Assembly: GCF_963678635.1 (NCBI RefSeq)
Contig: NC_087064.1
Coordinates: 27,630,189 to 27,694,188, forward strand
Length of the DNA: 64,000 bases
Direction: 5' to 3'
From: Symsagittifera roscoffensis
Lineage: Eukaryota; Xenacoelomorpha; Acoela; Convolutidae
The notes beneath the pieces are model-generated. The model ran no database searches. It saw nothing but the letters and a program-made list of their open reading frames with translations, and was not told the DNA's origin. Shown piece after piece: positions 1 to 12,621 of this stretch. The position numbers and the translations under genes are program-made. Numbering within the stretch: position 1 is the stretch's first letter; each line of letters starts with the position of its first letter.

Positions 1-974
1 AAAATAGAACATTCAAAGTATGGCAAAGTGGAGATTCTATCGCTGAGGATGTATCTCTTGTCATCGTAGGTTGACAGTGCGGTTCTTTTTAGCTCGTGTT
101 CAGAACATGACTCTCGGAGATGGGTCGAGTTTTTTCGATTCGTCCAAGTTTTTCAGATGTGAGAATTTTAAGGTAATTTTTTTTAGTCAACGAACGTCAC
201 CTTAGTTTTGCCCTTTGCAGAAAATTAGCTTGTAAATTTATACAAAAATGTTGCTTATTATTCAATTCGGTTTTTGATTTGTAAATGAACTAACAAATGG
301 TTTTGAATACCAAAAAAACACGTACACACCCTTATCAAAGGACTCAACTCCCTCAAATAAAAAATAAAAAGCTTTACTCATCCCCCCTGACCCACAGATC
401 TTCACACAAAGAACTTTTTGGGATTTATGTCAAGAACAAAAATTCTCAAACTCAAAGATTAAAACGCTGGGGATATTTTTTCACTGAAAAACACTTTGTA
501 CATACAAATGATTAGGGTTCATTGCATAAATCTTTTTTATAATAAAAATAAATTCGAAGTATTTTAAAAAAATTTCAAAAAACTTTTCAAATTTTTGTTT
601 ATCGGTTTCCGACTTTGCGCACACAAGATAAACACTCTTTGACCATTTTGTTTGTTGATCAACCATGATAAAACTATCCGAACGCTGTAGTTACGAACTT
701 TACAATGTTACGAATATCGTTGTAGTTACGATTAATCAATTATTGGAAATTTATATTTTAAAAGGAAAGGAAGAGGTATAAACAATGAGCAGCTTCTGAT
801 TGATAAAAATTTTCCAAAACTTTTATAAAGCTCAATTACACGTTGAAAAACCCAACCGCTATCATGAGATGAAAGTTTTTCTCGGTAATGCCTTCCATTT
901 TCCGAGCACTCCGAGCAAAAATTTGTCAGACAAATTTTTTTGCGTACAGTGAAAAAATTAAACCAGCGATCAAA

Positions 975-1055
975 ACGGGGAAGGGTCTTCTATTTTTAAA
1001 AAGCAGAAAAACAAATTTATTCTATGTCCTTTTATCTCTTAGCAATTTATAAATG
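975..1055 (+). repeat. direct repeat copy a (partner at 5555-5643)
   Basis: The stretch from ACGGGGAAGGGTCTTC to AGCAATTTATAAATGAAG closely matches 5555-5643 in the same orientation, with a few substitutions and A-tract length changes. The pair brackets most of the decayed Polinton at 2.5-7 kb but the second copy lies inside that relic, so it need not be a terminal repeat. Confidence 0.65.
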
Positions 1056-1295
1056 AAGTGTTCTATGAGGCCTACTAAATGTCTTCTCAGTTGCTCATCC
1101 TTAAATTACATAAAATATAAACACTTTTTACCAAGAGTATCTACATGCCTATGGTTAAAATTTCACAAATCTTCCTTTTGTAAACCAACGCATTCAATTC
1201 AAATTCAATTCATTCGATTCAATTTAAAAGTCAATTTACTTCAAAACTTCACTTCTCAGAATGGATGAAACAAACACTAATCTCACAACAGTTAC

Positions 1296-1495
1296 AGATA
1301 AATAATTCGGTGTTTCAGATAATACAGATAAATAATTCAGATAATACAGAAAATACAGATGAAAATTTTTCAGATAAAAGAATTTAGATAAATATTTCAG
1401 ATAAAATAGATAAAAAAGGTTTCAGATAAATAATGTTTCATATAATTTCAGATAAAGAATGTTTCAGATAATACAGATAAAAAGATGAAAAATAC
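1296..1495. repeat. degenerate CAGATAA/TTTCAGATAA simple repeat
   Basis: Units of the form TTTCAGATAA, AATACAGATAA and AATAATTCAGATAA recur imperfectly for about 200 bases. It is a low-complexity tandem array with no coding signal. Confidence 0.7.
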
Positions 1496-2562
1496 AGATG
1501 AAAAATTCGATATGAACTATTGAATTTAAGTTTCTTAACTTGTACTTCTTAGATTGAATGAAACAAAAGCCATTATCAGAGCAATTACAGAAAACGATTT
1601 TTGCTTTTTCTTCCACGATAATCCCGAGAACACAAAACAATTTAGTGCGCACTTCATTTAAAATTCATGGCCAAGCTGAATATTATGTTTTTTTTAATCT
1701 AAAAAACAGTTGAAGAAGCTGCATTTAAGTATGTGCAAATTTTACTCCGTTTTGTAGACTTTTCAAATGAAAGACTAATGAATGAAACTAAAAAAAATGG
1801 GTATGATAAAACGACTTAAAAATTGAATTTTTTTCTCGATAACTATTGCATCAAAGCTGCTGTGAAGTTTTGGATTTCATCATTTGAAAGTCCTGTTAAA
1901 ACATAACAAAGCACTTTTCAAGAATTTTCAGCAGAAAATAACACACCTAACGCAAGAAAAAAAGGAAAAACTCAACAAGAGATCGGAATGGGCATTGGCT
2001 TCTAAATTTAGAAAACAAGAAAACGGAAAAAGTATATTATACATAAGTTTTTTATCTTTTTAATTTAGAAACGAAGCACGTGAACTTTATTTAATTTTTA
2101 ATACAAATTTATGCTACATTTATTCCCAACTTATCTATTTTGTTCTCAAATCATTATGATTAATCTTGTTTGAAAATCTCCCATTTAAACTTGTGACCTA
2201 TGACTCCTACTATTTTCCCAATCAGTTGCACGAGCTCGAAATACTTATTTTTTTAATGGAATTAAATTTATACAGACTTCCGATCTAATAACCTTGCCTT
2301 CGCATGGTAAAGTATTTACGACGGTTGCGTTTTTTGAATTGAAACCGTTTCTTAACGTAAAATTTTAAATTCAATTCGAAACTGCGCATTTTGAATTGAA
2401 TAAACAACAAGCATATCTCAGAACAAATGCAAATTAATAGTTTGGCAGGTGTTACTACCATAATTCCAAAAACACTAAATTAAAATTCTTACAATATCGA
2501 AAATTTTGTTTTGGAACTTATGTTTTCTTGAAAGTTTTGAATAAAAAAAACAACCAAGGAAT

Positions 2563-3139
2563 TTGATTTTGAATTTGTGCATAGACTCTCCTTTATCAGT
2601 CAAACTTCTTTTCAAAATGGCAGAAGCTAAATTCGAAGTTGTGTTACCAGACTATTTGAAAAAAGTTTTAATAAAAGTAGATTTTTTTGCAAAAACTCTC
2701 AAATTATCTAGTTTCAAAGTTTATTCATCAGATAGCGACTTCAATCACAAGTATTACATTTCTTCAAGTGACTTATTACAAAAATTGCCTTAACATAATT
2801 TGATTCACAGGAACAATCAAAACACTTTTGGTAAACCAAAAAGTTTCAGTGTTCCGTGCACTTTTTTTCGAATATTTACTTTCTCCTGTTACAGATGTTA
2901 AAGGGAAGAGTGATCTAATCAATAAACTTGAACAAGCACTCAGTTTTTCTTTACTACCTCTGGCAGCAAATTTTGAGTCTTTGGATTCCACTGCATTCAA
3001 GACACGCCTAAGCATTTTGGAACTCTCTGCAAAACATCATTCAGTAAACAACCTTCAACGAATCGTAGTACAGCAAAAAGGAATGCTGTTGGGGAACAGA
3101 AAAATACTGATTTCACAGTTATGCCTGCTTCATCCTTAA
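2563..3139 (+). pseudogene. unidentified coding debris at the 5' side of the Polinton relic
   Basis: Two adjacent plus-strand open stretches (2563-2793, 76 codons, and 2828-3139, 103 codons) have balanced amino-acid use with Leu/Lys/Glu-rich helical-looking segments, unlike the Phe/Asn/Lys noise of the flanks. I do not recognise a family. Their position upstream of the 3380-3744 relic suggests remnants of element genes, but no counterpart in the palindromic copy is evident. A shadow open frame on the other strand (2776-3015) is ignored. Confidence 0.3.
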
Positions 3140-3379
3140 GCAAAACTATTAGACTATCGTCATTAAAAAAACATGGAGAACAGACATGCTCAAACAGATG
3201 TTATGAAAACAGAAGCCTTGGGAAGTCTTAAATATTCAATTAATGGACATCATTCTGCTACTTTTTGCATTTTGAAAGACAATTTGGGTTTTTTACGGTT
3301 TTGTTATACTGTGGTCGGTAGACATGATTTCAGCTTTCGAGCTAAGAATTTATTTTGAAATTTTAAGCGACAAAAAATG

Positions 3380-3744
3380 CGGTATCTAGATAAATCCGTC
3401 ACTTTTCAGTATTTTTTAACCACTTGTTTGTACTTGGATGCTGATTTTGTTTGGATTTTGATTGGAAAAGTAGACAATATAAGGGTTTGATTGAAACAGA
3501 CAAAACAACACTCGACAATTAACAGAAACAATATGAATTTCTTGGATTATCTGTATTTTTGCTTGATGCAACACAATTTTTGCAAGAAGATTTTAATACT
3601 GGACCTGAGTGTATCTACGTTTCACTTTTTCCAATTAAAAACTCTTGCCCAGGTCATGTGACTGGTAATACTTTTTGCTATCTTTTCATTCTTCATGTTA
3701 TAAAAGCAACCAAACCAAAATTGTTTCAATTGTTTAAATGCTGA
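3380..3744 (+). pseudogene. relic of the Polinton 145-aa protein gene
   Basis: The 3' part (3559-3744) parallels the element protein at 19002-19439. Both carry an LDA/HDA start, an F.....(F/Y)NTGP.......(Y/C)YV block, a GH.(S/T)G..FC block and a KPKL(Y/F)..L..C end. Upstream in another frame a YFLTTC stretch matches YFLAAC of the intact protein, so a frameshift separates the halves. The gene ends in the same ATGCTGA stop/start overlap as the intact copy, which indicates that the downstream gene once followed directly. Function of the family is unknown to me. Confidence 0.6.
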
Positions 3745-3964
3745 TTGATAGTCATGCTGCTAGCTCAATGAAGGAAAATCAAAAATTTCTTTCTAAACCG
3801 TCCCATCATTTTAAACAAGAGGGATTAAAAAAGTCAAAAAACCTCGCATCTAAAGTAACTCTCTTTGTGCTAAGCTAACACAACTTATACAGTTTATTTT
3901 CTGGCGCCAATTCTATTCAAAGATTTATCGAAAGAAGCGAAAAAAACTTACAACTGAGTTTAAC

Positions 3965-4024
3965 CCTTACTCATAATTAAATACCCTTACTCATAATGGT
4001 GAATACCCTTACTCATAATTAAAT
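3965..4024. repeat. short tandem repeat (TACCCTTACTCATAAT x3)
   Basis: The 15-17 base unit ACCCTTACTCATAAT followed by TAAA or GGTG occurs three times in a row. It is a small local duplication with no evident function. Confidence 0.75.
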
Positions 4025-5554
4025 CAAGTTTTTGACAGATTTTGTTTGAGGAAACAAAACTTCCAATTCACTTCTAAAAAATGGGCACAATGGATATTCA
4101 AAAAAATCGTGAGCAATTTGGAAGATAGTGGCTGCTTAAAGATCGAACTGTTATTATGTCAAGAAAAGTAATTTTGCTAGCGACAATCTCATTTTATTTC
4201 AAAAAATCAATTAATAAAACTTTTTACCCGAACAAAATCCCAAGTTTTTTAATTGGAAATAATGCGAACAGTACTACTGTGCAAAATACGTACTCTCCAA
4301 ATTTGGTTGTTTATGACCAATCAGAATCCTTAAGATCATTCAACGCCAATAACTTAAATAACATGACGTGGACAGGCATACTGAATTGTACAGTAAGAAA
4401 GTAAACAAGAAAATGAAAGCTAGCCCGTAATTGTCAAGTTAGAAAAATCGCGATTGTGTTTAAATGCATTGCGCGCACTTAGAACCGTCAACCTGAAGGC
4501 AAAAAAGAAGAAAAATCCTATATTAAGCCTGGAATAGGAAAACACCACGGCGGAGAATACTGATTGCTTTTTTATAGACAAGGGTGGCGTCGAACGGTCG
4601 TTACCTGAAAAAAATAATTGGTGGAATTTTCGTAAACTTCAATTCTCTTCCGTCTGCAAAACTTTTCTTCGTCACACAAATCAGTTTTGTTTCGTTTCGT
4701 TAATTTTACAAGGGTAGCAACTAAACTAAAAATAATTTTTAAATTACTGCTATGAAGATGGATTCTTTGTTTCCTTAACGCTTTGAAGGATGTTTTTTTT
4801 TCATTATTACAATTACATTAAAAACAATCAGAAAATTTATTAGATTATTGTAGGAAAATTCTACAACAAAAAGCTGGATAAAAATATTTAACAAATTTTG
4901 TAGCGCTTAAATGTTTTGGTTAAACATACAATGTTTGCACAAATAAATCATTTCTTTCCGCCAAGTTTCGACTACTAGTTGACTTCTCGCCTAAACTGAT
5001 TAACAGTATTTTGATTTGCGTTCATCCAAAAAAAGTTTGAAAAACCAATGTCAACATCAACCAAAATTTTTACCTTTGCATATTATACCTTAAGAATATT
5101 GAAAAAGCAAATCTATAAAGTTCCTATAAATGAGGGTTTATGTAACAGTCAATACGAGGGAGATTTAAGCAACTATTAATTTAGTTCCTCTAGAAACATC
5201 CCATTTGCTTGCATAACCAAAATTATTTTCAAGATGATTTTTTTCTTGAAATGTTGAATGCAAAAACATTTGTTACGGCTACTATTCAAAGAGGGCGAAG
5301 ATAAAAGAAAGCAAAACTATTAATGGGCGGAAAATTATGTTTGAACCGGAAACAAAAAGTTATATAACTAGACTAGGATGAGGCTTTTCCACAGAAAATA
5401 AATCTGTCTGTGTCTCTTCAAGGATGATTTCGAGACTACAGGACTTCGAGCTTAAGGCAACGAATTTAGGACCTCTGAAACAACAGAACACTTTTCAAGG
5501 AGTTTCAGAAAAAACTTAAGGCTGAAAAAAGAAATTTAATCGAATTGGAAAAAA

Positions 5555-5643
5555 ATCAACCAACGGGGAATGGTCTTCTATTTTTAAAAAACAGTAAAAA
5601 AAACTTTTTCTATGTTTTTTCATCTCTTAGCAATTTATAAATG
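5555..5643 (+). repeat. direct repeat copy b (partner at 975-1055)
   Basis: This is the second copy of the block at 975-1055. It ends immediately before the pX-like relic at about 5655, so the repeat could be an old element-internal sequence duplicated by rearrangement. Confidence 0.65.
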
Positions 5644-5654
5644 AAGAGCGGGTT

Positions 5655-5955
5655 AATTATGTTGCAAGGCAAGCTACTTCCAATATCTCTAATTACTCCG
5701 ATTTGGCGCTCTGGCGGCTAGTATTGGTCGTGTAGTTAATTCGTTTTCAATTCAGATTACACTATACAAACTAGCGACTGCAAGAAACTTTGGCAGAGTA
5801 CTTTTGATGAGTGCAGCACCTGAATTGATTGATGTTGCTATAAAACAGAAGTCTCCAAAACGGTTCATTCAAACAAAAAAATGGCAAGTGAACAGCTCTG
5901 TGGCGGGAGACGTTGAAGAAAGACAACAATCAATGAGTTCAGAAAGCGAACGTTA
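5655..5955 (+). pseudogene. relic of a pX-like (adenovirus pX/Polinton) minor virion protein
   Basis: The frame encoding FGALAASIGRV, then an ARNFGRVLLMSAAPEL block and an AIKQKSPKR block lines up with GFGALAMGIGRV, AKRIGKELLVQAAPEF and ATKTKTPKQ of the loop protein at 24521-24937. The amino-terminal QATxxxS piece is in another frame, so there is a frameshift near 5700. The basic tail is largely lost. Proteins of this type in Polintons and adintoviruses are small, basic, glycine- and alanine-rich virion components. Here it lies directly upstream of major-capsid-like debris, which fixes the gene order for this element family. Confidence 0.6.
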
Positions 5956-6008
5956 GTATAACATTTGAAAAAGCCTATTATCCAGAAAATTAAAAATGCC
6001 TTTTAGTT

Positions 6009-6958
6009 TAAGGGACCAAAGCTTGAATTCAAAATAACCGTGGACCGTAACAATTTTGTTGACCTGCACAAAACTAACTTGGAAGTACTATGCAAAACCA
6101 TTCAGGCAAAGAGAGTTGGTTTGAGATACGACAACTCTGATCCCGCTGGGTTTGATTCACCATTCACCGTGTACAAATCCTTGTTTTATAATTTCTCTGA
6201 ATGCACCATTTCTGCAATTGGAATTGAAACAGAAAACTCCGAGAGTAAATTTGCTTTAAAACAATTGTTTGAAACAAAGTTTTCGAACAGCAAAAAGGTT
6301 AAGAAAATTTGGCTTAAAAGCCAGGGATGTTGCTTTAAGAAACTCTCGCAGCATCAGAACCCAATTCCTTTACATTTCGAAGAAGTAGGCTCTGTGATAA
6401 GCATCTATTGATTAAAGTTACCTTCAGACTTTCCTACAATTGCCCTCATGAAGACTTTGTAACTATAGCTGAAGAATTGGCGAAGCAATGCAAGCTTCAA
6501 ATTCTTGAAGCAATCCTTTATAAAATAAATTGACTGTGACAGACCATGTGCTTTCTGCTATTGAATCAATTTTACTCAAAACTCTGCGAATTATCCGTAT
6601 CAATTACCAACAATCGATCAGCGCAGCTGGCTGAAAAACGATTGTTTTGCTCTTGAATACGTGAGACAAATAATGATGATAGCAATGAACAGCCCTACTA
6701 CTTGTCTGGCGTCAAACGGAACGAATAATTTCCGTTATTAAAATTTTGGACCAGTGAAAATTTTTTTGAGACAGAACGGTTAGCCTATAGCAAGTACAAC
6801 AATTGGAACACGGGATTGTAAACGTCTAATCTTCAACATTTAGTCAGCGTTGCGATTGTTCCACGCGGACCTGAAATCACTCTGGATTACAACCAGCAGC
6901 AAGTTGCTAAGCGAATTTGTTTTTACCGTACACAAAATTAATATTGGGATCATTTGAT
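6009..6958 (+). pseudogene. relic of a Polinton major capsid protein
   Basis: From 6009 a frame beginning GPKLEFKI...DRNNFVDLHKTNLEV, followed by PFTVYKSLF and a WLKSQG stretch, follows the layout of the amino-terminal double jelly-roll half of Polinton/adintovirus capsid proteins (GP-LEF opening, DL..T.L.V strand, then a N/Y-x-L-H/K-S-LF segment). It is open to 6411, then broken. A last coding-like piece (6845-6958; HLVSVAIVPRGPEITLD) fits the carboxy-terminal strand of such proteins. Full-length capsids are usually 450-650 residues; only scattered parts remain. The assignment rests on pattern, not on an alignment. Confidence 0.45.
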
Positions 6959-6959
6959 A

Positions 6960-8650
6960 TAGTTATCATTAGTGTTACACAAAGATCACTAGTTTTACAC
7001 TGGCATCATTTGGTATCATTAATTTTACGTAGAACCATTGGCAAAATGTTTTTACCTTAGGATCAATGGGGATAAGTAGTCCTACATAGGAATAATCAGG
7101 GACCATTAAGCCAGATAATCAATGTAGGGATCAACCAAATATCCCAGTAGTTTTTCCTACTACTAGCTGCGTTCACATTTGTGTGACAAAATAATCAATT
7201 AATTTTTTATCTATTTTTTTTTCATATGAGTTTCCGAAATGTCTTTAATGATTTTTGAACAAAATAAATAACTTGTTGTTGCAATGAAAAAAAAACCAAT
7301 TCGTGAGAAAAAAAACTTAGTTTGCTAATATTTAGTTCTTAGAATTGAAAAATTATCTACCCAGAGGTTAGATAGAACAATTACAAATTTTTAAATTTTT
7401 CCTGTTTTGAAGCCATTAGTTTTTTCGAAAGTCAATCAGTTGTCCGTGGCATTTAAAACAGTACAACAAATATTTCATTTCATACGAGAATACAATTAAA
7501 TAACGCGAACAAAAAACAACGCGAACAAAAAACGACGCGAGTTAAACAAAAGAAAGAAAGTTACTATTGTAGTTACAGGGTAAGAAGCTTTCAACTACTT
7601 CCTTCTAACTTCATGGACAAATAATAGAAACAAAATGAACAGAAAAATGCGCGCCGAAAAAAGTAATTCCGCTCAAAGTTTTCGAAGTGCCCAAAAATTA
7701 CATTTTTGGCCTGCTTTTTCAAAATTTCTTTCAAAACATTGACTGTTTTTTTTTTTTCATTTACTAAAAAAGGCCACAAAATTTTGAAAATTTTTTCGAA
7801 AATACGACCCCCCCCCCCCTCGAAAAAGTCCTGGATCTGATCCAGTTTTTCGCTATTTTCCCCAAAAAAACGCTCTCTCGCCTGGAGCATCAAAATGAGG
7901 GTTAATAATTCAATAAATAGCGTGACAAAATAAAACCAGTGAATCGTTTTTCAAATTTTCTATTATCTTTTTTTACTGAACGAACCAGAAGTCCTAGTAG
8001 CTTTAAGCAGCACTAGCGTTCAATAGTTACACTTTTACGGTTTTCGGGCAAATTTCTGTCAGATAACAAAAATTTTCCAAGCTTTTTTATTCATTGAAAG
8101 CATCTTTTGTTGCGGCAAAAGTGGGCTTCAAAAGTTAATGTAAAATGATGCAGAGGAAGTTCAAACTGATGCAGTCATATTTGAGCAGCAAAGATTTTCT
8201 TTCAGTTTCAGGGAAAACCAATATGAACTATTTCAGGCTACTAAAATTGAATGAAAGGTCATGTTTACCATAGGCGAAAAATCACGGAGAAAAAAAATTA
8301 GGGTGAATTTCAGCAAATACTACAGCAAAATTTTCATACTTTTCCGAAAAAATATATTTACAAACGATCTGGTCATTCCCTTCATTCGTGCATTTATGAT
8401 TCTTAAAAGCACACTTAAAATCAAACTAGGTGAAGAGGACATGCGGAAAAAAAGTGGAAACAACTTAACGCCGTATCACTGGCATTCACATGTATGCAGG
8501 CTGATTGTAATCAGAAAAAAATCATGATTTCACAAAAATCAGGAAAATCGCAAACCATTGTTTTCTTAGGTAACTAATAAATGAAGACAAAAAAATGTTT
8601 ATGAAGAAAATGTTTCTAAAATAGTGCATGAAACACATTAAAATCTGTAG
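6960..8650. other. non-coding stretch
   Basis: I see no gene. It contains a small direct repeat (ACGCGAACAAAAAAC twice at about 7502-7535) and a poly-C block followed by TCGAAAAAGTCCTGGATCTGATCCAG (7806-7850) that resembles the right end of the hAT-like MITEs at 12.3 and 34.7 kb. Confidence 0.55.
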
Positions 8651-8654
8651 AAGC

Positions 8655-9535
8655 ATACGCGCACTCAGTGAAAAGAGAAAATAATCGATTATATTACAAT
8701 TATAAATGTACTTTTATCAAAATTATAATTAATTATAAACGATTAACTTAGATGTTTAAACAATTTATAGACCGGTATAATGATAAAAACTTTTTGTGAC
8801 ATTATAAAAAACTATCATCAATTATAATTGATTAAAATTTTTCCAAAAATCGCTTATAAACTTTTATAATATCTTATAATCTTTTATAATCAATTATATT
8901 CTCTTATAATCTATTAAATAAGTTCTAATTTTTTTTCTTTCAAAAATCTCTAAAAGTGAGATGTCTTGTCACTCTTTGGTTCATCTGAACACAAAGTTTT
9001 ACCGCGAAATAAAAACTTCATTGAGATCCTTTCATACAAATTGAAAGAATCCCGCGGTTGGTGAAATATAATTCTTCTATATAAATCATCAATCTAAAGC
9101 AGTGTGCTGACATTTTGTTGGTCAAAAAAAAATTAAAATGTGCATCATGAAACAACTATAATCAAGAAGAAATGGAAAAAAAACGTTATACATTTGAATT
9201 GGTTTAAAAACTGTTCAGACAATTTTCCCATTTTTCACATAAACCAACGTCTACGAAAAGGATAAAATATAAACAATTCAGGTGAAAGGTCGAAGACAAA
9301 GTGGGCAAAAAAGGGATTATAAACAACTATAATCGATTATAATTGATTCTTTCTGCATAACATTTAAGTTAGAATTTCCGATGAAAATAATCGATTATAA
9401 TCGATTATAATTTTTTATAATTGATGATACTCAATTTCAAAAAGAGAGATTATAATCGATTATAATTGATTAAAATCAATTTTTTCACAATTTTTGTAAG
9501 ACTGGTACTAAAATCAAATAATAATTGTTTATTAA
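8655..9535 (+). repeat. AT-rich interspersed repeat, copy 1 (inverted partner at 60.7-61.5 kb)
   Basis: About 870 bases dense in ATAATCGATTATAATTGATTATAA words. The same order of landmarks occurs on the opposite strand at 60695-61545, including the ATTAACTTAGATGTTTAAAC segment, the CCCGCGGTTGGTGAA-like segment, the GGTCGAAGACAAAGTGGGCAAAA segment and the GACTGGTACTAAAATC end. This is a non-coding, MITE-like dispersed element rich in self-complementary words. Confidence 0.75.
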
Positions 9536-12326
9536 GGCTTGAAACTGGATGCTAGTACTCGTTGGTCACGTAACAACCTACATTAGATTGAAAGACGTAA
9601 GGGAATCAACTATTATGCAACTATACACACCAAAATGAACAAATTTGAAATTATAAACGTGTTTTTCTCAAATTGGGTGAAGAATAAGATTAGACAAAAA
9701 TAAGAGAACAAAAGTTTCTAAGAATTTCACCAGAATTAAAATGATGCAATTTTTTCCCGAATTTTTGTTACAAAATTCAACCATAAAAGTAGGTCATTTT
9801 GCTTTTTTTAGACAATCAATATTTACGCTAAAATTACCGAGTAACCTCTTAAGAAAGTTGTATTAAAAGAAGCCTCCTACACAGCGCAAACGATATTTAC
9901 AAGGGGTTAAACTTTCAAAACTTGCGTAAAACGTTTGAATATTTTTAGCCCAAGATTTTGATTTGTATATAGTGAAAATGACCTTTTTGATTATCAACTA
10001 AAAAATATAATTTCTAACAAAGATTTTTATAAGTTTTATCCTTCTAAAACTGTGTTGGACTAAGTAAAAGGCTTCTTTTGATATAAATTTCACATCAGAT
10101 AATTTTTTTGGGTTGAAAATTCGGTTCAGAATTTCGGGAAAGAATTGCACTATTAATTCCTGTGAAATTCTTAAGAAACTTTTGATCTCTTCACTTTTTG
10201 TCTAAATTTAACCCAATTTGAGAGAAACGCGTTTGAAATTTCGTTTTTTCCGAATAATTTAAATCAGCACTGTACTTTTTATTTACTCATGTCGTGTATA
10301 TATACATAATGATATTCCAAGCTCTCTTAAAGCGCAAAAAGACTTCTTTTTTGAAAAATTTCTGCGCCTCACAATCTTCTGCGCCAAAAAAAATCATGGT
10401 AAAAAATTGTGCCATTAATTATGCCAGAAGAAATAGCATTTTTGAAATCTTTTGTGCAAAAAATAACGTGTGTCAGTTCAAACCGTTGTCAGCCAGCCCT
10501 CAGCTTTCCTTCATAATGAGGTCCCCTGGCCTTTAGATCATTCAACCAATTATGGTATGTATTAAAATAGCGGCAAAATGATACCCTTTACGGAACTTTC
10601 GCCCTACACTAAAAACGCTAATAAACTGTATTTCATTCGCTCAGTACTCACATTGAAGGGAATGCCGTGTGGTTAAATTGTCTGCTTCTAAGCTCTAAGC
10701 TGTCTGCTTCTTCTGCTGCAAATTGTCTGCTTCTACGCGTTACAGAAAGCAGCAAGGAGACCAAAATATTCTAACGAAACTGAACGGAGTCATCGATTAA
10801 CAAAATATAGACGGGATTTCCCTTCTTGGTTGACAATCACTTGACAGGGAGTTGATTAAAAACTTCAGATAGCTAAACATCGTCATAAAAATAATGGCAT
10901 CGTATAAATAGAAGTTGCTTAGATTATGAAAAGATTACGAAGAAAAAATATGCATTTATTTTGTTGATTGATGAGACGGCGAACTTTGCTCTCAGCTTGA
11001 AAAAATTACAAACGACAATTGATGCCCATTCTTCATCAGCAAAATGACAATGTTTGCTTATGATTTATCTAACCCGGCGCAGATCCAAGGTTTTTGGGGA
11101 ACCCCTAATTCGACGTTTTTTTAAATATTTTTTGGAACAATTTTTACCAAAAATTGGGTTGTTTGGAGCGCGATTTTTCCGTCAGTTTAGATATTTCTTG
11201 GCGAACAACTTTTTAAATTTGGTTCAAAGGTTTCAAAGGTATCAAATGTCCAATGATTTTTTTTGATACCTGTTTTACGTGGAAAAACATTAACAGTCGA
11301 AGACAAAATTTTCCGTCTTTTAAATGGTCGCAACAATGAAAAAGGTGTGACTAGCGTTTTAAACAGCGGAAGAAATACCACAGAATTTTGTTCCAACCTT
11401 GAAGGGGATAAGAACTGTCTTTTGTGCTTCTTTTCTGCTGGACCAAAGTTAAAATAATCCTCCAAGTCCTCCCCCATCCCCCCCCCCCCCGCTAGGTTAA
11501 TTTGGTTCTGGGAATTTCAGCCAATAAGAAATGAGCATTTTACATGCAGCGCTTAGTAAATTTAATGAAATGCTGGGGTGGAAGGGAAGATATTAATTGG
11601 TCTATTTTGGGGGGATGTTAAGTTGATCCTTTCTTCTTACTTTTAAAAAAAATTTTCCTCGCACACATCATTGACAGATTCGAGAAAAACACGCCAGACT
11701 TAAAGTTTTTTATCTAATTTAGAGAGAATAAAAGGAGCAAGAAGAGCTAAATGTTGTCATCTAAAAGAGTAGAAAAAATAAGCTTTCAGTTCTTAAAAAA
11801 AACTAACTTTGATGCCTGTTTTAGCGCTTCCAGGAACTAAAAGCTGTAAAAAAGTACAGTGCATCTGAAAAAGCAGAAAAAAGCATTATTGCTTTGATTA
11901 TTTTAAGCGCTTTCATTAGATGTCTAATTTTCATAACGAACCTTTCAAGACCGAGGGGAGTTGAGGTTGAGCCTCAATTAAAAACCTTGACTATGAATCG
12001 GGCAACGATCTAAATCACATCGTTATCCCGCTCTTATTAACGAAAAAATTAAGATGAAAAGATGCTTTGATACTTTGCTTTAAACAAGCTTCAGACAAAC
12101 ATGTATGATTGTTTTAAGCCTTAGTTTAGAAAGGATGGAAAACGTGCGTCATTGCGTCATTAAAAAAGATGATTGTGAAAGTCAAAATCCGAAAATGTGG
12201 GAGACAAGCTTCGAAGAAAGTTGATTTCGCGTCACTATTTTTAAGAGTATTTTATGTTGATTTCAAGTTGTTGATTTAAATCAAATGTCATAAAAGTATT
12301 GATACAGCTACCATCAAAATTTAAAT
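9535..12326. other. non-coding stretch
   Basis: No supportable gene. The open frames at 10294-10536, 11054-11266 and 11263-11457 have no recognisable protein pattern. The part between about 11083 and 11510 starts with GGCGCAGATCC and ends in a poly-C/CTAGG block, so it may be a diverged reverse-oriented MITE of the 12.3-kb family. Confidence 0.5.
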
Positions 12327-12334
12327 ATCCCAAG

Positions 12335-12621
12335 CAGTAGTGGAAATAGTGGGGAGAGAGGGTGGACGCCTCCTCCCCCTCAGGGATTCGACCCCCTGCC
12401 GACCCAAAGGGTCCCCCTCTGTACTATTTTGAGACAACCATTTTTGGCTGACTGACCCTAAAACTGGCCTGTTTTTTCAAAAATTTGGTCGATATGGGGT
12501 CTTTATAGTGATTTGGGAGCGCTCAGAAAATCTATTTGGTCGACCTAAAAAAAGGTCGACAAAATTTTCATTTTTTTTTTGAAAATCCGCCCCCCTCGAG
12601 AAAATCTTAGATCCGCGCCTG
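12335..12621 (+). mobile_element. hAT-like MITE, copy 1
   Basis: The element starts CAGTAG and ends ATCCGCGCCTG (CAG...CTG termini typical of hAT-derived MITEs). It is flanked by ATCCCAAG on the left (12327-12334) and ATCCCATG on the right (12622-12629), an 8-bp duplication with one mismatch. Inside are landmarks shared with the copy at 34651-34976: GACCCAAAGGGTC, ACCATTTTTGGCTGAC, GGCCTGTTTTTT, GGTCGACA and CCGCCCCCCTCGAG. It has no coding capacity. Confidence 0.8.

Larger units (their letters stand above)
1..2560. other. non-coding stretch
   Basis: I see no supportable gene here. The short open frames have no protein-like pattern and are what AT-rich DNA gives by chance. It holds a CAGATAA-type simple repeat around 1296-1495 and a block at about 975-1055 that recurs in direct orientation at about 5555-5643. 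Confidence 0.6.
2563..6960 (+). mobile_element. decayed Polinton/Maverick relic
   Basis: Three separate stretches on the plus strand match genes of the palindromic Polinton at 16-33 kb or general Polinton capsid genes, in a consistent order. They are the relative of the 145-aa element protein (3380-3744), a pX-like protein (5655-5955) and a major-capsid-like protein (6009-6958). All are frameshifted or truncated, and the ATPase, integrase and penton genes expected between the first two are not recognisable, so internal deletion is likely. I could not find terminal repeats or a target duplication, so the ends given are only those of the recognisable coding debris. Confidence 0.6.

Noticed and set aside
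297-515. Small ORFs in the first 2.5 kb as genes
   Set aside because: Lys/Asn/Phe-rich, with no domain signature, start context or neighbour support.
7591-7893. 100-codon minus-strand ORF
   Set aside because: Runs through poly-A/poly-C tracts and a probable MITE end (poly-Gly from a C-run); low complexity.
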